A stretch of DNA of 64,000 nt from Symsagittifera roscoffensis. Lineage: Eukaryota > Xenacoelomorpha > Acoela > Convolutidae. The position numbers and the translations under genes are program-made. Under the pieces are notes generated by a model. It ran no database searches, had not been told where the DNA came from, and worked only from the letters and a program-made list of their open reading frames with translations. The DNA lies in the NCBI RefSeq assembly GCF_963678635.1, contig NC_087067.1, positions 40,756,379 through 40,820,378 on the forward strand, read 5' to 3'. Below, piece by piece: positions 55,005 to 64,000 of the stretch (position 1 is its first letter; each line of letters opens with the position of its first letter).

Positions 55005-57610
55005 AATTATTAATTTTTCTCCAACTCCCTTTTCTAGTAATCTCAAATCAAAACATAAACCCTTCCCCTCGTACAGGACCACAAGATTTATTAGTAACAC
55101 ATTACGATTGCGAAGAAAATGAACAAAAAACACTACATAAATATGCAATAAATCAAGTATCACAATGTGAAACAGAACCACAAGCTATAGAAACCACAGA
55201 TATCATAGCAACACTCTATTCAAAAGCCCGAGCAACAACAGTTACAGGTTATAAATTCACAGCGACATTTTCCGAAAAGAAAGTACATTGTTCACAAGTC
55301 TCCAACGGAAACAAAAACCGACTTGACCATGAATCATTCTATCAAAGTAATATAGAACGCCTTTTACATCTCAATCCCGACGATTGTAAAAATGAATTAC
55401 TTAGACTAAACATCACACAAAATAAAAACTCCCAAAGAAAATTAGTTAATTTTCAAGTTTTTTCAGACTCTGTACACCAATCACAACTTGAAAGACACCA
55501 AGGACATATAAAACTAGACGAAAAATACCCGTATAACGGCGCACACGGACGATTAACCTATGACCTACACGATAAACATTGGATACCACACATTGGTATA
55601 AATAACCCATCAAACTGCAAAGCAGACACGAAAAATAAAGGATACCAAGAAATAATGTTTTTCGATTGGAAAATACAACTCGAAAAAATACAACTCACAC
55701 GAGATTTATCTGATAATACAATGATCTATCAAGGAATCCGACTACCTTGTAAAAATGATCAAGGATATTGCGACCCTACAACAAGAACACAAGCAACAAT
55801 TGTTTGGTTCCCCGAAGATACATGTACAACATTTCAAGTAGCAAAAATACACGCTCGTATGATAAAATTTCACGAAAAATATTTCATACAATCAATTCCT
55901 TATGAACAAGTCCATCCATCACGCAAACTAAGTTCCGATTTTAGAAACATAGACAATATAGAAAATAAATTGACACGTTTTCAAATATATCAAGAAACAG
56001 AACTTGCATGTAAATACAGGAATCCACTTCACAGAACACAATACTCTGAAATATTAGTTGAATACGAAAAAGGATTCGACATGACCACTGGAAAAGTAAA
56101 AATCGACCCATATGCCACAGGTCATCCTCTAAACGAAGGAACATCCTATATACCAGTTAATTTTGAAAAAAGCAACGGACAACCTGGTGGACATCTAAAA
56201 CCTTATGACACCAGAAGCACACGCTTACAAGAATTGTCACTAATGAATACTACATATTTCGGTAATATCCATTATGATATTCATTTAGATATGAAACTAG
56301 ACTATACAATTAGCCGCATTTTTCAAGAAATGTCACTCTCCGAATTAGAAACACTACACCAACTATGCGAATTAGAACGGACACAAATATTACAATCACT
56401 TGCACTAGCAGTATTAAAAATACCCTATGCAGGATACTTATTATCAGGAAATAGATCAAATTTTTTAGACTACGAAGGAAACATCTTATGGTTTTATACT
56501 TGTACCAAAAAAGTATCACCACTCTACGTTTTTGAAGATAAACGATGTTATAAAAGAATCCCTATCTTTTATAAGAATAAAGTACATTTCGTGGATACAC
56601 TTTCACGAAGAACCTATTTCTGGGATACCGCAGTCCCATGTGGATCAGAAAATAGCCACAATGTAGTACAACTAAACCCTGATGAAAATAAATATTACCT
56701 TCTCACTCCATATCCCACATTAATGCAATCACTCAAAAAATTTTCACCAGAAAGCATTCGCGCTATCGCTCGAAACCCAAATATAGACCTACAATCAATA
56801 GGAATATACTCAAAATCAGATATTCAACATCACATTAGAACACAACAATTCCAGGAATTATTAACACAAATGGACACAATACAAAGACAATCAATTGACC
56901 AAAACTTACGCAAACTTGCAGAAACCGCAGGTTTTGCCGATATCTACACACAAGACTATAGCGGATATTTTAAAGACATTAAAGATTATATATATCTAAA
57001 CGGTGAAAAATACCGTCCCCAAGATATATCACCAATTAACATTTTTAGCTTTGTTACACTCAAAAATGAGATCCTCGATTTTCTAGGATGGCCCTACTAC
57101 ATCTTAGAAAAATTGACTATTTTATACGCAATGTTTAACTTTATTGGATTTCTTTTCTCACTCTTAAAAGGAATCTACAATACATGTGCTATACACACAC
57201 AAGTAAACAGACAAGCAAGCGTAGCACGCATACTCTTTGCAGGATTTTTTGGAATTTTTTCCACATCTATAAACAAAATTCTTTTAGACGCACAAATAAA
57301 AGAATATAACACAAAAATAACAACACGACAGAATACATACGACGAAGAACATAACAATGTCGACACACAGCCAACGGCACCACAATTACCACCCCTACCA
57401 AATAACCATCCACTATCCCTAGTCCCACGAAATTTTCGAAATTTAGCAATCACACATAATCCAAATTTTCGACCCAATACAACGCAAAGTCCCGTCCAAC
57501 ATATAATGACACATCAATCACAAGATGATAATACTTATGAACAAATTATTGAACAGCCCCATACCACCGCTTTTCAATCTCAAAATAATAATTTTTTTAG
57601 CCCACGATGA
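54992..57610 (+). CDS. ORF6 of the 18.9-kb element: envelope-like glycoprotein
   Basis: 872 codons from ATG. Residues 1-18 form a signal peptide (ILKLLIFLQLPFLVIS). A Cys-containing ectodomain of about 690 residues follows. Hydrophobic segments lie at about 708-728 (ILYAMFNFIGFLFSLL) and 742-758 (ILFAGFFGIFSTSI), then a Pro/Asn-rich tail of about 110 residues. This layout is that of a type I membrane glycoprotein such as an envelope protein that would sit on particles. I cannot assign it to a known fusion-protein class: no clear furin site plus fusion peptide is visible. Its stop TGA overlaps the next ATG (ATGA), implying reinitiation on one mRNA. The frame is intact. Confidence 0.75.
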   Translation: MYILKLLIFLQLPFLVISNQNINPSPRTGPQDLLVTHYDCEENEQKTLHKYAINQVSQCETEPQAIETTDIIATLYSKARATTVTGYKFTATFSEKKVHCSQVSNGNKNRLDHESFYQSNIERLLHLNPDDCKNELLRLNITQNKNSQRKLVNFQVFSDSVHQSQLERHQGHIKLDEKYPYNGAHGRLTYDLHDKHWIPHIGINNPSNCKADTKNKGYQEIMFFDWKIQLEKIQLTRDLSDNTMIYQGIRLPCKNDQGYCDPTTRTQATIVWFPEDTCTTFQVAKIHARMIKFHEKYFIQSIPYEQVHPSRKLSSDFRNIDNIENKLTRFQIYQETELACKYRNPLHRTQYSEILVEYEKGFDMTTGKVKIDPYATGHPLNEGTSYIPVNFEKSNGQPGGHLKPYDTRSTRLQELSLMNTTYFGNIHYDIHLDMKLDYTISRIFQEMSLSELETLHQLCELERTQILQSLALAVLKIPYAGYLLSGNRSNFLDYEGNILWFYTCTKKVSPLYVFEDKRCYKRIPIFYKNKVHFVDTLSRRTYFWDTAVPCGSENSHNVVQLNPDENKYYLLTPYPTLMQSLKKFSPESIRAIARNPNIDLQSIGIYSKSDIQHHIRTQQFQELLTQMDTIQRQSIDQNLRKLAETAGFADIYTQDYSGYFKDIKDYIYLNGEKYRPQDISPINIFSFVTLKNEILDFLGWPYYILEKLTILYAMFNFIGFLFSLLKGIYNTCAIHTQVNRQASVARILFAGFFGIFSTSINKILLDAQIKEYNTKITTRQNTYDEEHNNVDTQPTAPQLPPLPNNHPLSLVPRNFRNLAITHNPNFRPNTTQSPVQHIMTHQSQDDNTYEQIIEQPHTTAFQSQNNNFFSPR

Positions 57611-59406
57611 GCCGCCAACTTGGATCACTACACCGATCAAATTCCCATCCAACCAATCTTACCTCTCCAATCCCAATCATACCACTTTTTGCTTTTCCGC
57701 CACCCGATTTTCCATCTAGCAATGTAACATCAGGCATGAATTCCGACACTAACTCACATATTTCAGTTTTATACTCCATTTCACAGCTAAATAACCCGAA
57801 TATTGAAACCCCCGATGAATTCGCCGACTCAGAACCATCTCCATCCAATAATTTTCATAACCCTTCTAATTTTTCTCAACCCCCTTTTCAACCCATATTA
57901 TCCAATAACCCTGACCCAATCACTCCCACACCCTCTTATGCTTCCCAAGTTACCCCAACCTACTCCTCATACCATTCTGACCAATCATCTCATTCTCCAG
58001 ACACCCCCCGAATCTCCCCAGAACTAGATAATTTTATTACCCTCCAACAACAACCCTACCACCTTAACACCCCGACCATAAACCAAATCTCCTCCACTAC
58101 AAATTCATCCAATCCCCCTACACCCTCTTCAAATTATACTGAATCATTAACACCATCATCCACATCCACTATATCCTCACTAAACACTAATAGAGCTTAC
58201 CGCACTTTTAAAAGAAAATTCCCCAACCATCCTTTCCCAGCAAAACCAGGAACAGCCCGTGAATACATCAACCACCCCCAGCATACTAACACTAAAGAAT
58301 TTTTAGCTATCACTTTACCCTCATTTCCACAATACACCTTAAACACCCCTCACGACGCTAACGAAACACGCAACTTTGTAGATGAATACGTTTTAATGCC
58401 CACTCTCTCTTGGACCTCATATTATCATTTTACTAACCCTCTTTGCTTACCTTTATCCAACACTTCCATCGATATAGAACGAAACAAAGACATGCTATAT
58501 CGACTAACTACACCACTAACCGCTAGACAGTTTACTTACGTTGGATATAAAAAATCACTAAAAATACACACTGCACCTAGAGCTAATGAATATACGCTAG
58601 AATACTACGATCACAACATCATCAGAGCTAACCAAGATCAATTCTTAGATGACGATCGCTTCGCTAATCCACAAATCACCGAGAAATTTTTCATCAAGAC
58701 ACCATATGTATTTACACTAAACATCTTCGACCGAAAGTTTGATCACATTATTTCAGAAGCACTAACAAACACACAGGCATACGAAAGTTTTAAAGAACGC
58801 TTCCAAATCTTTTCACTAACCTTTCATTTCCTTGCACCACACGAAAGAGATTTACACTGCTCACACGATATTATGTTGCGCACTAAACAAACACATACAT
58901 ACAGTTACTATCGTTTCATCCAAAATCACTTTGACCTCCACACACCCTCTAGACAACCACACCATCGTTTTCAATTCATCAATTCAAAATACACTTCACC
59001 GTATTTCCTAAATTTCACATATTGTATTAAAGACACTAACCTCCATGGTATTCTTCGTAATTATGACCCCATAACCCAAATGTACATTTTCTGCCCCATC
59101 ACCAAAACCTTCAACGCCGAAGAATCCCGACCCTTCCTTATCCCGCACGAGTTTGTACAACCTATAGAAATCCCAATTTTAGAATTCATCCACAACACTA
59201 AATTTAACCACAAATTATATAACTTAATCCAAAACACACCTTATGAGTTTGCAGTAGGCACTGAAGAACTAACCACTATTAAGGCACTTCAATTGCTTTG
59301 GCCACTGCTTCAAACTAAAAATATCATCCGCATCTTAGCTAAACTACTAACAACTTCAGAACTAATTCACGATATCTTCCCCCACGGTTTTTTCCCCGAC
59401 GACTAA
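57607..59406 (+). CDS. ORF7 of the 18.9-kb element: 599-residue protein of unknown function
   Basis: Starts at the ATGA overlap with ORF6. Residues 1-200 are Ser/Pro/Asn/Thr-rich and disordered-looking. Residues about 200-599 look globular, with many Phe/Tyr/His (TYVGYKKSLKIH, FQIFSLTFHFLAPHERDLHC, HGILRNYDPITQMYIFCPI) and no signal peptide or membrane segment. I recognise no family. Its position after env, where retroviruses often keep accessory genes, and its intact frame suggest it is useful to the element. Immediately after its stop is a perfect splice-donor consensus CAG|GTAAGT (59410). Confidence 0.7.
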   Translation: MSRQLGSLHRSNSHPTNLTSPIPIIPLFAFPPPDFPSSNVTSGMNSDTNSHISVLYSISQLNNPNIETPDEFADSEPSPSNNFHNPSNFSQPPFQPILSNNPDPITPTPSYASQVTPTYSSYHSDQSSHSPDTPRISPELDNFITLQQQPYHLNTPTINQISSTTNSSNPPTPSSNYTESLTPSSTSTISSLNTNRAYRTFKRKFPNHPFPAKPGTAREYINHPQHTNTKEFLAITLPSFPQYTLNTPHDANETRNFVDEYVLMPTLSWTSYYHFTNPLCLPLSNTSIDIERNKDMLYRLTTPLTARQFTYVGYKKSLKIHTAPRANEYTLEYYDHNIIRANQDQFLDDDRFANPQITEKFFIKTPYVFTLNIFDRKFDHIISEALTNTQAYESFKERFQIFSLTFHFLAPHERDLHCSHDIMLRTKQTHTYSYYRFIQNHFDLHTPSRQPHHRFQFINSKYTSPYFLNFTYCIKDTNLHGILRNYDPITQMYIFCPITKTFNAEESRPFLIPHEFVQPIEIPILEFIHNTKFNHKLYNLIQNTPYEFAVGTEELTTIKALQLLWPLLQTKNIIRILAKLLTTSELIHDIFPHGFFPDD

Positions 59407-60966
59407 CAGGTAAGTATGAATTAAATGAATATAACTAACTAATTGAAATATTAAAAAACTCACCATTCTTTATTCATGTTTTCATTAAATTTTTAGCTTT
59501 CATCCGACAATCACCTACAAAAACCACAAAAGAAACAATAAAAATCACAATCTTCATCAAACAATTTTAAAATTCTATTAATCTCCTACACTTATAAATT
59601 TCTAAATTTAATATCAATGCAATAAATTCATTTATAAAATTTTCCCCCAAAGCAGTAAATCTAATTATGATGAAAATTTGTATCTTAAAATTCCCCCATA
59701 ACTAGCAGTAAATTTCCAAATTCTATGCAGTAAATTAATAAAATGCAATTGCAGTACTAACCTTTTGATATTTTCATTCATTCGCACAGAAATTCTATCC
59801 ACACTCGCACAGCTCGCCCACGAAGAATTGTTTAAAATAATGAATTTCAGTTTCAAGTTTTCACACTCAACAACTCTAACATACAATAACATGTTTCAAA
59901 CTTTCCTTTAACCCGGTTGGAAAGGAATCATATACTAAACAAAACTAACCAACGCAGCTTACTAAATACCACAAATCATAGAATAACAGCATGACTAAGA
60001 AAAGGAAACCAACGGTACCCAAACCGGATTAACCCAGTTTAAAACTGGATAAATTATTCTTTTGAAGACTATTACAAAGTCTTAGAAAGAAATAATAAAA
60101 CACAAAAAAGTCGAAAGACAAACCCATACCACAAACAATTTGATTTTTGAAAAAAGGACACAACCAACGAAACATAAGAAAAACCACAACAAACCCAACA
60201 TAAAACGTTGTCACATAACAGGACCCCTCACAAAAACCGCATGAAATCATACTCCCACACCTGGCCTAACCCACCAGGAAGGACGTCCTGAGCATGCTCT
60301 ATAGCCGGCCTAACCCACCGCGCTACATCCACGCTTTGTGACCACACCTTTATTTTTAATAAGAGCTACTCAAGGGTGAGTAACTCTTCAAAATAACCGA
60401 ACTAAAACAAAAAGCTTTTGTGAAAACAACTAACTAAAATCATTATTAAAAAATATTAAACTAATAAAAGTTTTAAAAAATGTAAAATCACATGATGCAA
60501 TATATAGATCAGAATACAACACCAAGGACGAACATCAAAAGACAAGACGACCTCACTACACTCGAGAGAGAATGACCAACTACAATCGATATGCCGCTCA
60601 CAATCACAACTCAAAGGATTTAGAGTACGACTTGACTTCGCAGAAAAGGACTTCATTGAACTAGACCAATGACCACCTCGATGTTCAAGTATACGTACAG
60701 ATCCGAGTAACCAGGCATCCCCTCCACGCACAATCTCCACGCCATTCCCAAGCTAGATCAGACACAAAGGAAGTTCTCCCCGAAGAACAGAAAAACCTGA
60801 CATAGCCAACCATTCTGAAATCAGAATTGATTTTGTTGCAGAGACTCAGTCGTTGTCACAAGAAGAAGCGGAAGAAAATTATGATGTTCGCCAAATACCA
60901 ACGTCCATCATCCACCCTTGAATTACAGAAGAACTGTTCTAAAAAACTCTGTAAAACCCGGATGGG
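59407..60966 (+). other. 3' region of the 18.9-kb element, with possible intron
   Basis: Non-coding. CAG|GTAAGTATG at 59410 pairs with TTTTTAG at 59496 and a CTAAC-type branch site between, giving an 87-base possible intron just after the ORF7 stop. The polypurine tract expected before the 3' LTR is weak (AAAACCCGGATGGG, 60953-60966); a stronger AG-rich run, AAGAAGAAGCGGAAGAAAA, lies about 90 bases upstream. Confidence 0.45.
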
Positions 60967-61376
60967 TGGAACCTGATCTAAACTATATTTTATGATTGGA
61001 TAAATTAAATGTTTTACCAATGTAAAGTATTTAATATTAACCAATCATGATCCATCTAACTAACAACCCACTTATTTGTAAGTGCTGAAGTTACTTGTAA
61101 TTTCAGCACCAGAGAGATTTGAATTTAACTTAGAAATTAGTTGGACTCTCCCGAGCACTTCAGCAGCCGCAATAAACCAGTATACCCTAGATCTATTGAG
61201 CCTAGCAGAGACTAGTTAAACAACCTGAGACTAGATAGTATAAGAGTAAGATTAGGATCGGTATTAGACTAAGAAGTTGCACGAATCTATCCGGCCGAAA
61301 ATAAGATAGCGTGACGAGCAGACGGTGTACCCTATCCGAAATTACTCTATGAGTTATACACTCCAGTCATAACTCA
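60967..61376 (+). repeat. 3' LTR of the 18.9-kb element
   Basis: 410 bp, reading identical by eye to the 5' LTR, followed by the CTTC target duplication (61377-61380). Identity of the two LTRs indicates very recent insertion. Confidence 0.95.
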
Positions 61377-61380
61377 CTTC

Positions 61381-61674
61381 ATTGGATGTAACATTGAAGT
61401 ACTTCACTGGAGGAAATAAGGTTGGTTTGGGAAATCTGTTATTAATATGAACTTATGAAAAGAATTCCATTTAAGCTAAGTGGTTAAAAATTTAGCGGAT
61501 CTACTAAAAAGCCCCCACTCCCTATGATATATACTAAATAATCACCACCCATCCCCCTCTAAATATAAACAGTAAATCAGCACTTTATCTTTCTACTGAG
61601 AGTTCTAATTTTGCTGCATTCCGATTTGAGAGAAAAAATATGTTTAATGTCGATTCCATTGACTTTTATTGCAG
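61381..61674 (+). other. remaining part of Vint intron 3
   Basis: Host intron sequence ending in TTTTATTGCAG before exon 4. No other feature seen. Confidence 0.6.
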
Positions 61675-62839
61675 AAAACGTTGGAAAAGAGCTACGACTG
61701 GGACAAGCAACGTAAAAAGAGCGAAGATATCCAGTACCAAAGAATGCGCCTCGCACTTGTCAAGGGTATCCAGGACGTCCTAGACGTCATGGATACCGCT
61801 CACGTTCACGTTCCAGAGCCACAATCACGCTCACGTTCCAGAGCCGTCATGGATACCGCTCACGTTCCAGAGCCACAATCACGCTCACATTTCATCACGC
61901 TCAATTTCACTGCACGGGAGCTGAATAACAAGGGCCGCAAAAGACTTCGAACTTTTGAGAAGCGACTGAAGGAGCTCGTGAATAAGAAGAAACCAAGGTC
62001 AACTGACCTTCTGAAAGACTTGACAGGACAGATAGCTGAGGCCTTTTCCAAAGACGAGTGGTTCTTCAGATGGGGCGCCCATTTCTGCCTGTCAATCACA
62101 CTGGCTCATTTGCACCAGATCTGCAACAACTTCAAGGACCCCGGAGTCCAACACTACAGCATGCTACAACTGCAGTGAGCTTTTCAGAGAAACGCGCGAT
62201 AAACTGGATGAAATTTTCATCACACTTCCAGCTCCCAAACCTACTGCTAGAAGCCGCTACAGAGGTTCCAACTACACGGCACCACCTGTAAGCATGAGTA
62301 CGTTTATGAACATTTATTCGGGTTGCTTTCTGGGCTCCAGCTTGGTCCATATGGCTGGTCAAAAATTCCGAAGGGCTGACCAGATAAAGAAAGGTGACAA
62401 AGTATTCACAGGCACCGGTCTAATTGATGAAGTAGAATGCGTGTTGAAGACTTGTTACGACGACGACGAACCTCAACTTCTGTATCAAATTAATGAGAAC
62501 CTCGTCGCCACTGCTTGGCACCCTGTAAAAAACGAGGCCGATCAATGGACATTTCCAGCTGAATCGAGCTCAGCGAAGGCCATCACAGTCTACACAGAAG
62601 GCGTGTACACTTTCCTGCTCAAAAACAGAGGTACTATTTTACTCGGTGACACTGAATGCGCAACTCTTGCTCATGGTCTGCAAGGTGAAGTGATTGAACA
62701 CGAGTTTCTGGGAACTGAGACTGTGGCAGCTGATTTGAAACGATTCGATCAGTTCCAATCTGGACTGGTAGAAGTGACACAAGAAGCGTTCCAGAGGAAT
62801 CCAGATACTGGAAGAATCAATGCTATCAGGATGAAATAA
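61675..62839 (+). pseudogene. Vint gene exon 4: Vwaint and Vint (Hint) domains, frame-slipped
   Basis: Begins after TTGCAG. The first frame (KTLEKSYDWDKQRKK ... ELNNKGRKRLRTFEKRLKEL ... HQICNNFKDPGVQHY) is the helical Vwaint region. It includes a 60-bp tandem duplication (61786 and 61846, VMDTAHV repeats) that may be a local expansion. Near 62160 the frame slips by one base, and the next frame carries NCSELFRETRDKLDEIF, a Pro-rich linker and the Vint domain. The Vint domain has the nucleophile-position Cys in SGCFLGSSLV (62324), the TAWH motif of Hint folds (about 62510), and CATLAHGLQGEVIEHEFLGT near the end. Hint-fold domains act in protein self-processing; these core residues are kept. The stop is at 62839. 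Confidence 0.85.
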
Positions 62840-64000
62840 TTCATCCGCTTCAAAGACAAATCGCTAAAAAAATATTTTGTAGATAGACCAAAAATCTATT
62901 ATAACATAGTTTCAGCTTTCTAACAAAAAGGTGTATTTTTGCCACAAGTAATACTATTAACAAACTTTCATCGCAATTTTGGAGAAAGTTACAGAGCGCA
63001 GATATCAACGTTTTTAAAATCATCGCATAAAAAAAGGATAGCTGGTTACTGTGCAAGCAGCACAGAATGTTCCAACTATAGCCTTTAAAAAACAACTAAT
63101 TTTTTTTTCTTCAAATTAGTGTATTTTCTGCGTGGTGTGATCAGAGGATCTGACACAAACTATAAATTAGGCATTTTCGACTGTCATAGTATTATAGGCA
63201 AAACGGATAAAAAATTTTGTTGAAAGAACAAAGAAATCAAAAAAATTTTTTAAAAATTTCAAGATTTTTTTTTTCAAATTCTTTTGCAGAAAATTTATTG
63301 AATTTTTTTGTGAAGTTTTTGGTTCCCAAATGGCGCTAAAAACTCCAAAAACCAATTTAACTTGCTTGAAATTACGTTTTCAGGGCCTAAATTAGGCACA
63401 ATTAGGCTGTTGTAAGCCTGCTCGCTCACTTTATTCGCTCAAAATTGAAATAAAAATTAAAAATTTCGAAACCAGTTTTTCTCAACGAGATTTTTTTTTT
63501 AATTTTAAAATTTCCTTCGAATCACAAGTAAAAGAGCTTCAATTTGGTATAACCATTCCAATGATTATTTTTGGAACCTGATTTTGCGTTGAAAACAAAA
63601 AAAAACTAAAACACATGCACATCCGAATACTAAGTTCCTCGACATTTTGCAAATGGTCGGAACAAAAACAATTTTTAATTTCAGTAAACAGAGCAAATTT
63701 GATACGAAACGAGCAAAGTGGAGAACAGCTAGCAAAGTGGGTGGCTAAACAAATCAAACATAGCCTAAAATATCTTTAAAAAAATCGTAAATGAATCCTG
63801 GAAAACATGACAAAACGATCCTTCCAATTTGTATGATTGCTCATTTCGATAAATTTGTCTTTTGGTTTTCATTGGTGACTTCACGCCAGAAATCGCTTAT
63901 TTCAAAACGTACGCAACATTTAAAACCTAGTGTGAAAAACAATGGATCATATGCGTCAAAGATGTACGCTATTACCGCTGCTCAAGTGACGGCAACACAC
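62840..64000. other. no gene recognised downstream of the Vint gene
   Basis: AT-rich, poly-T/poly-A-rich sequence with only short frames lacking ATG or recognisable content. The Vint gene's polyadenylation site should lie in the first few hundred bases, but no canonical AATAAA stands out. Confidence 0.4.

Larger units (their letters stand above)
42513..61376 (+). mobile_element. complete 18.9-kb env-bearing LTR element with accessory frames
   Basis: Two 410-bp LTRs (42513-42922 and 60967-61376) read identical by eye, with TG...CA ends and a perfect 4-bp target duplication CTTC (42509-42512 and 61377-61380). Order: LTR, primer-binding site, 1.25-kb leader with a small frame, basic ORF (44176), gag-pol (44618), two small hydrophobic ORFs (53447, 53674), a long frame lacking ATG (53850), env-like (54992), a 599-codon ORF (57607), a 1.56-kb 3' region, LTR. 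All frames are open, so insertion is recent. The domain order protease-RT-RNase H-integrase places it in the Ty3/Gypsy (Metaviridae) group; an env-bearing member is errantivirus-like in organisation. Nearly 19 kb is unusually long for this group. Confidence 0.95.

Noticed and set aside
54992-57610. Assigning the env-like protein to the baculovirus F or another named fusion class
   Set aside because: No clear furin site followed by a fusion peptide, and no diagnostic cysteine pattern was found by eye.
17426-62839. Idea that the retroelements interrupted the Vint coding sequence
   Set aside because: Splice sites flank both insertions and exon phases mostly match, so the elements are intronic.
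1-64000. tRNA or rRNA genes
   Set aside because: No segment shows a clean B-box with a foldable cloverleaf; the only tRNA-like stretch (18531-18606) is too degenerate.

Overview
This is nuclear DNA of an animal, most likely a marine or other non-vertebrate invertebrate. The evidence is AT-rich sequence with GT-AG introns, env-bearing Ty3/Gypsy-type LTR elements, hAT and 9-bp-TSD (Mutator-like) MITEs, and KDM2/7-type JmjC and KMT5A-type SET domains. I cannot name the species. Many reading frames in the window have no ATG and are chance or shadow frames; those are left out.

Layout. (a) 1-17.4 kb: a frame-broken gene (1137-3327), one small membrane-protein gene (8257-8595), and much decayed mobile DNA: three MITEs with perfect 9-bp target duplications, one hAT MITE with a perfect 8-bp duplication, foldbacks, and hAT, LINE and retroelement-gag fossils. 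(b) 17.4-62.8 kb: one host gene of the U-box / VWA / Vwaint / Vint (Hint-domain) type. Its four exons are at 17426-17696, 17995-18483, 42103-42502 and 61675-62839. Introns 2 and 3 are swollen to about 23.6 and 19.2 kb by mobile elements, and the exons carry several one-base frame slips. (c) Intron 2 holds a dead minus-strand Ty3/Gypsy element (18756-about 42075). Its RNase H is interrupted by a 16.4-kb DNA transposon (22685-39096) with 20-bp inverted ends and a near-perfect 6-bp target duplication. (d) Intron 3 holds a complete 18.9-kb LTR element (42513-61376) with LTRs that read identical by eye, a 4-bp target duplication, a 2742-codon gag-pol frame, an env-like gene and at least five further frames.

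The most notable object is the 16.4-kb transposon. It carries a multi-exon DDE-like transposase with a C-terminal BRCT-like region, an intact eight-exon gene for a KDM2/7-like JmjC (histone demethylase-type) protein, a minus-strand gene of unknown function, and a gene for a KMT5A/SETD8-like SET (histone methyltransferase-type) protein. Both ends are packed with GGATTCC/GGAATCC motifs, and an 81-bp-arm palindrome lies between the two divergent right-hand genes. A DNA transposon bringing both a putative histone-mark writer and eraser suggests chromatin manipulation by the element.

The second notable object is the complex LTR element: polycistronic, with overlapping frames (two of them ATGA stop/start overlaps), a basic Arg/Lys-rich small protein, two tiny hydrophobic proteins, a long frame without ATG, an env-like protein and a 599-residue unknown. 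Its coding strand is strikingly A-rich and G-poor. A decayed relative of its gag lies on the minus strand near 10.8-12 kb.
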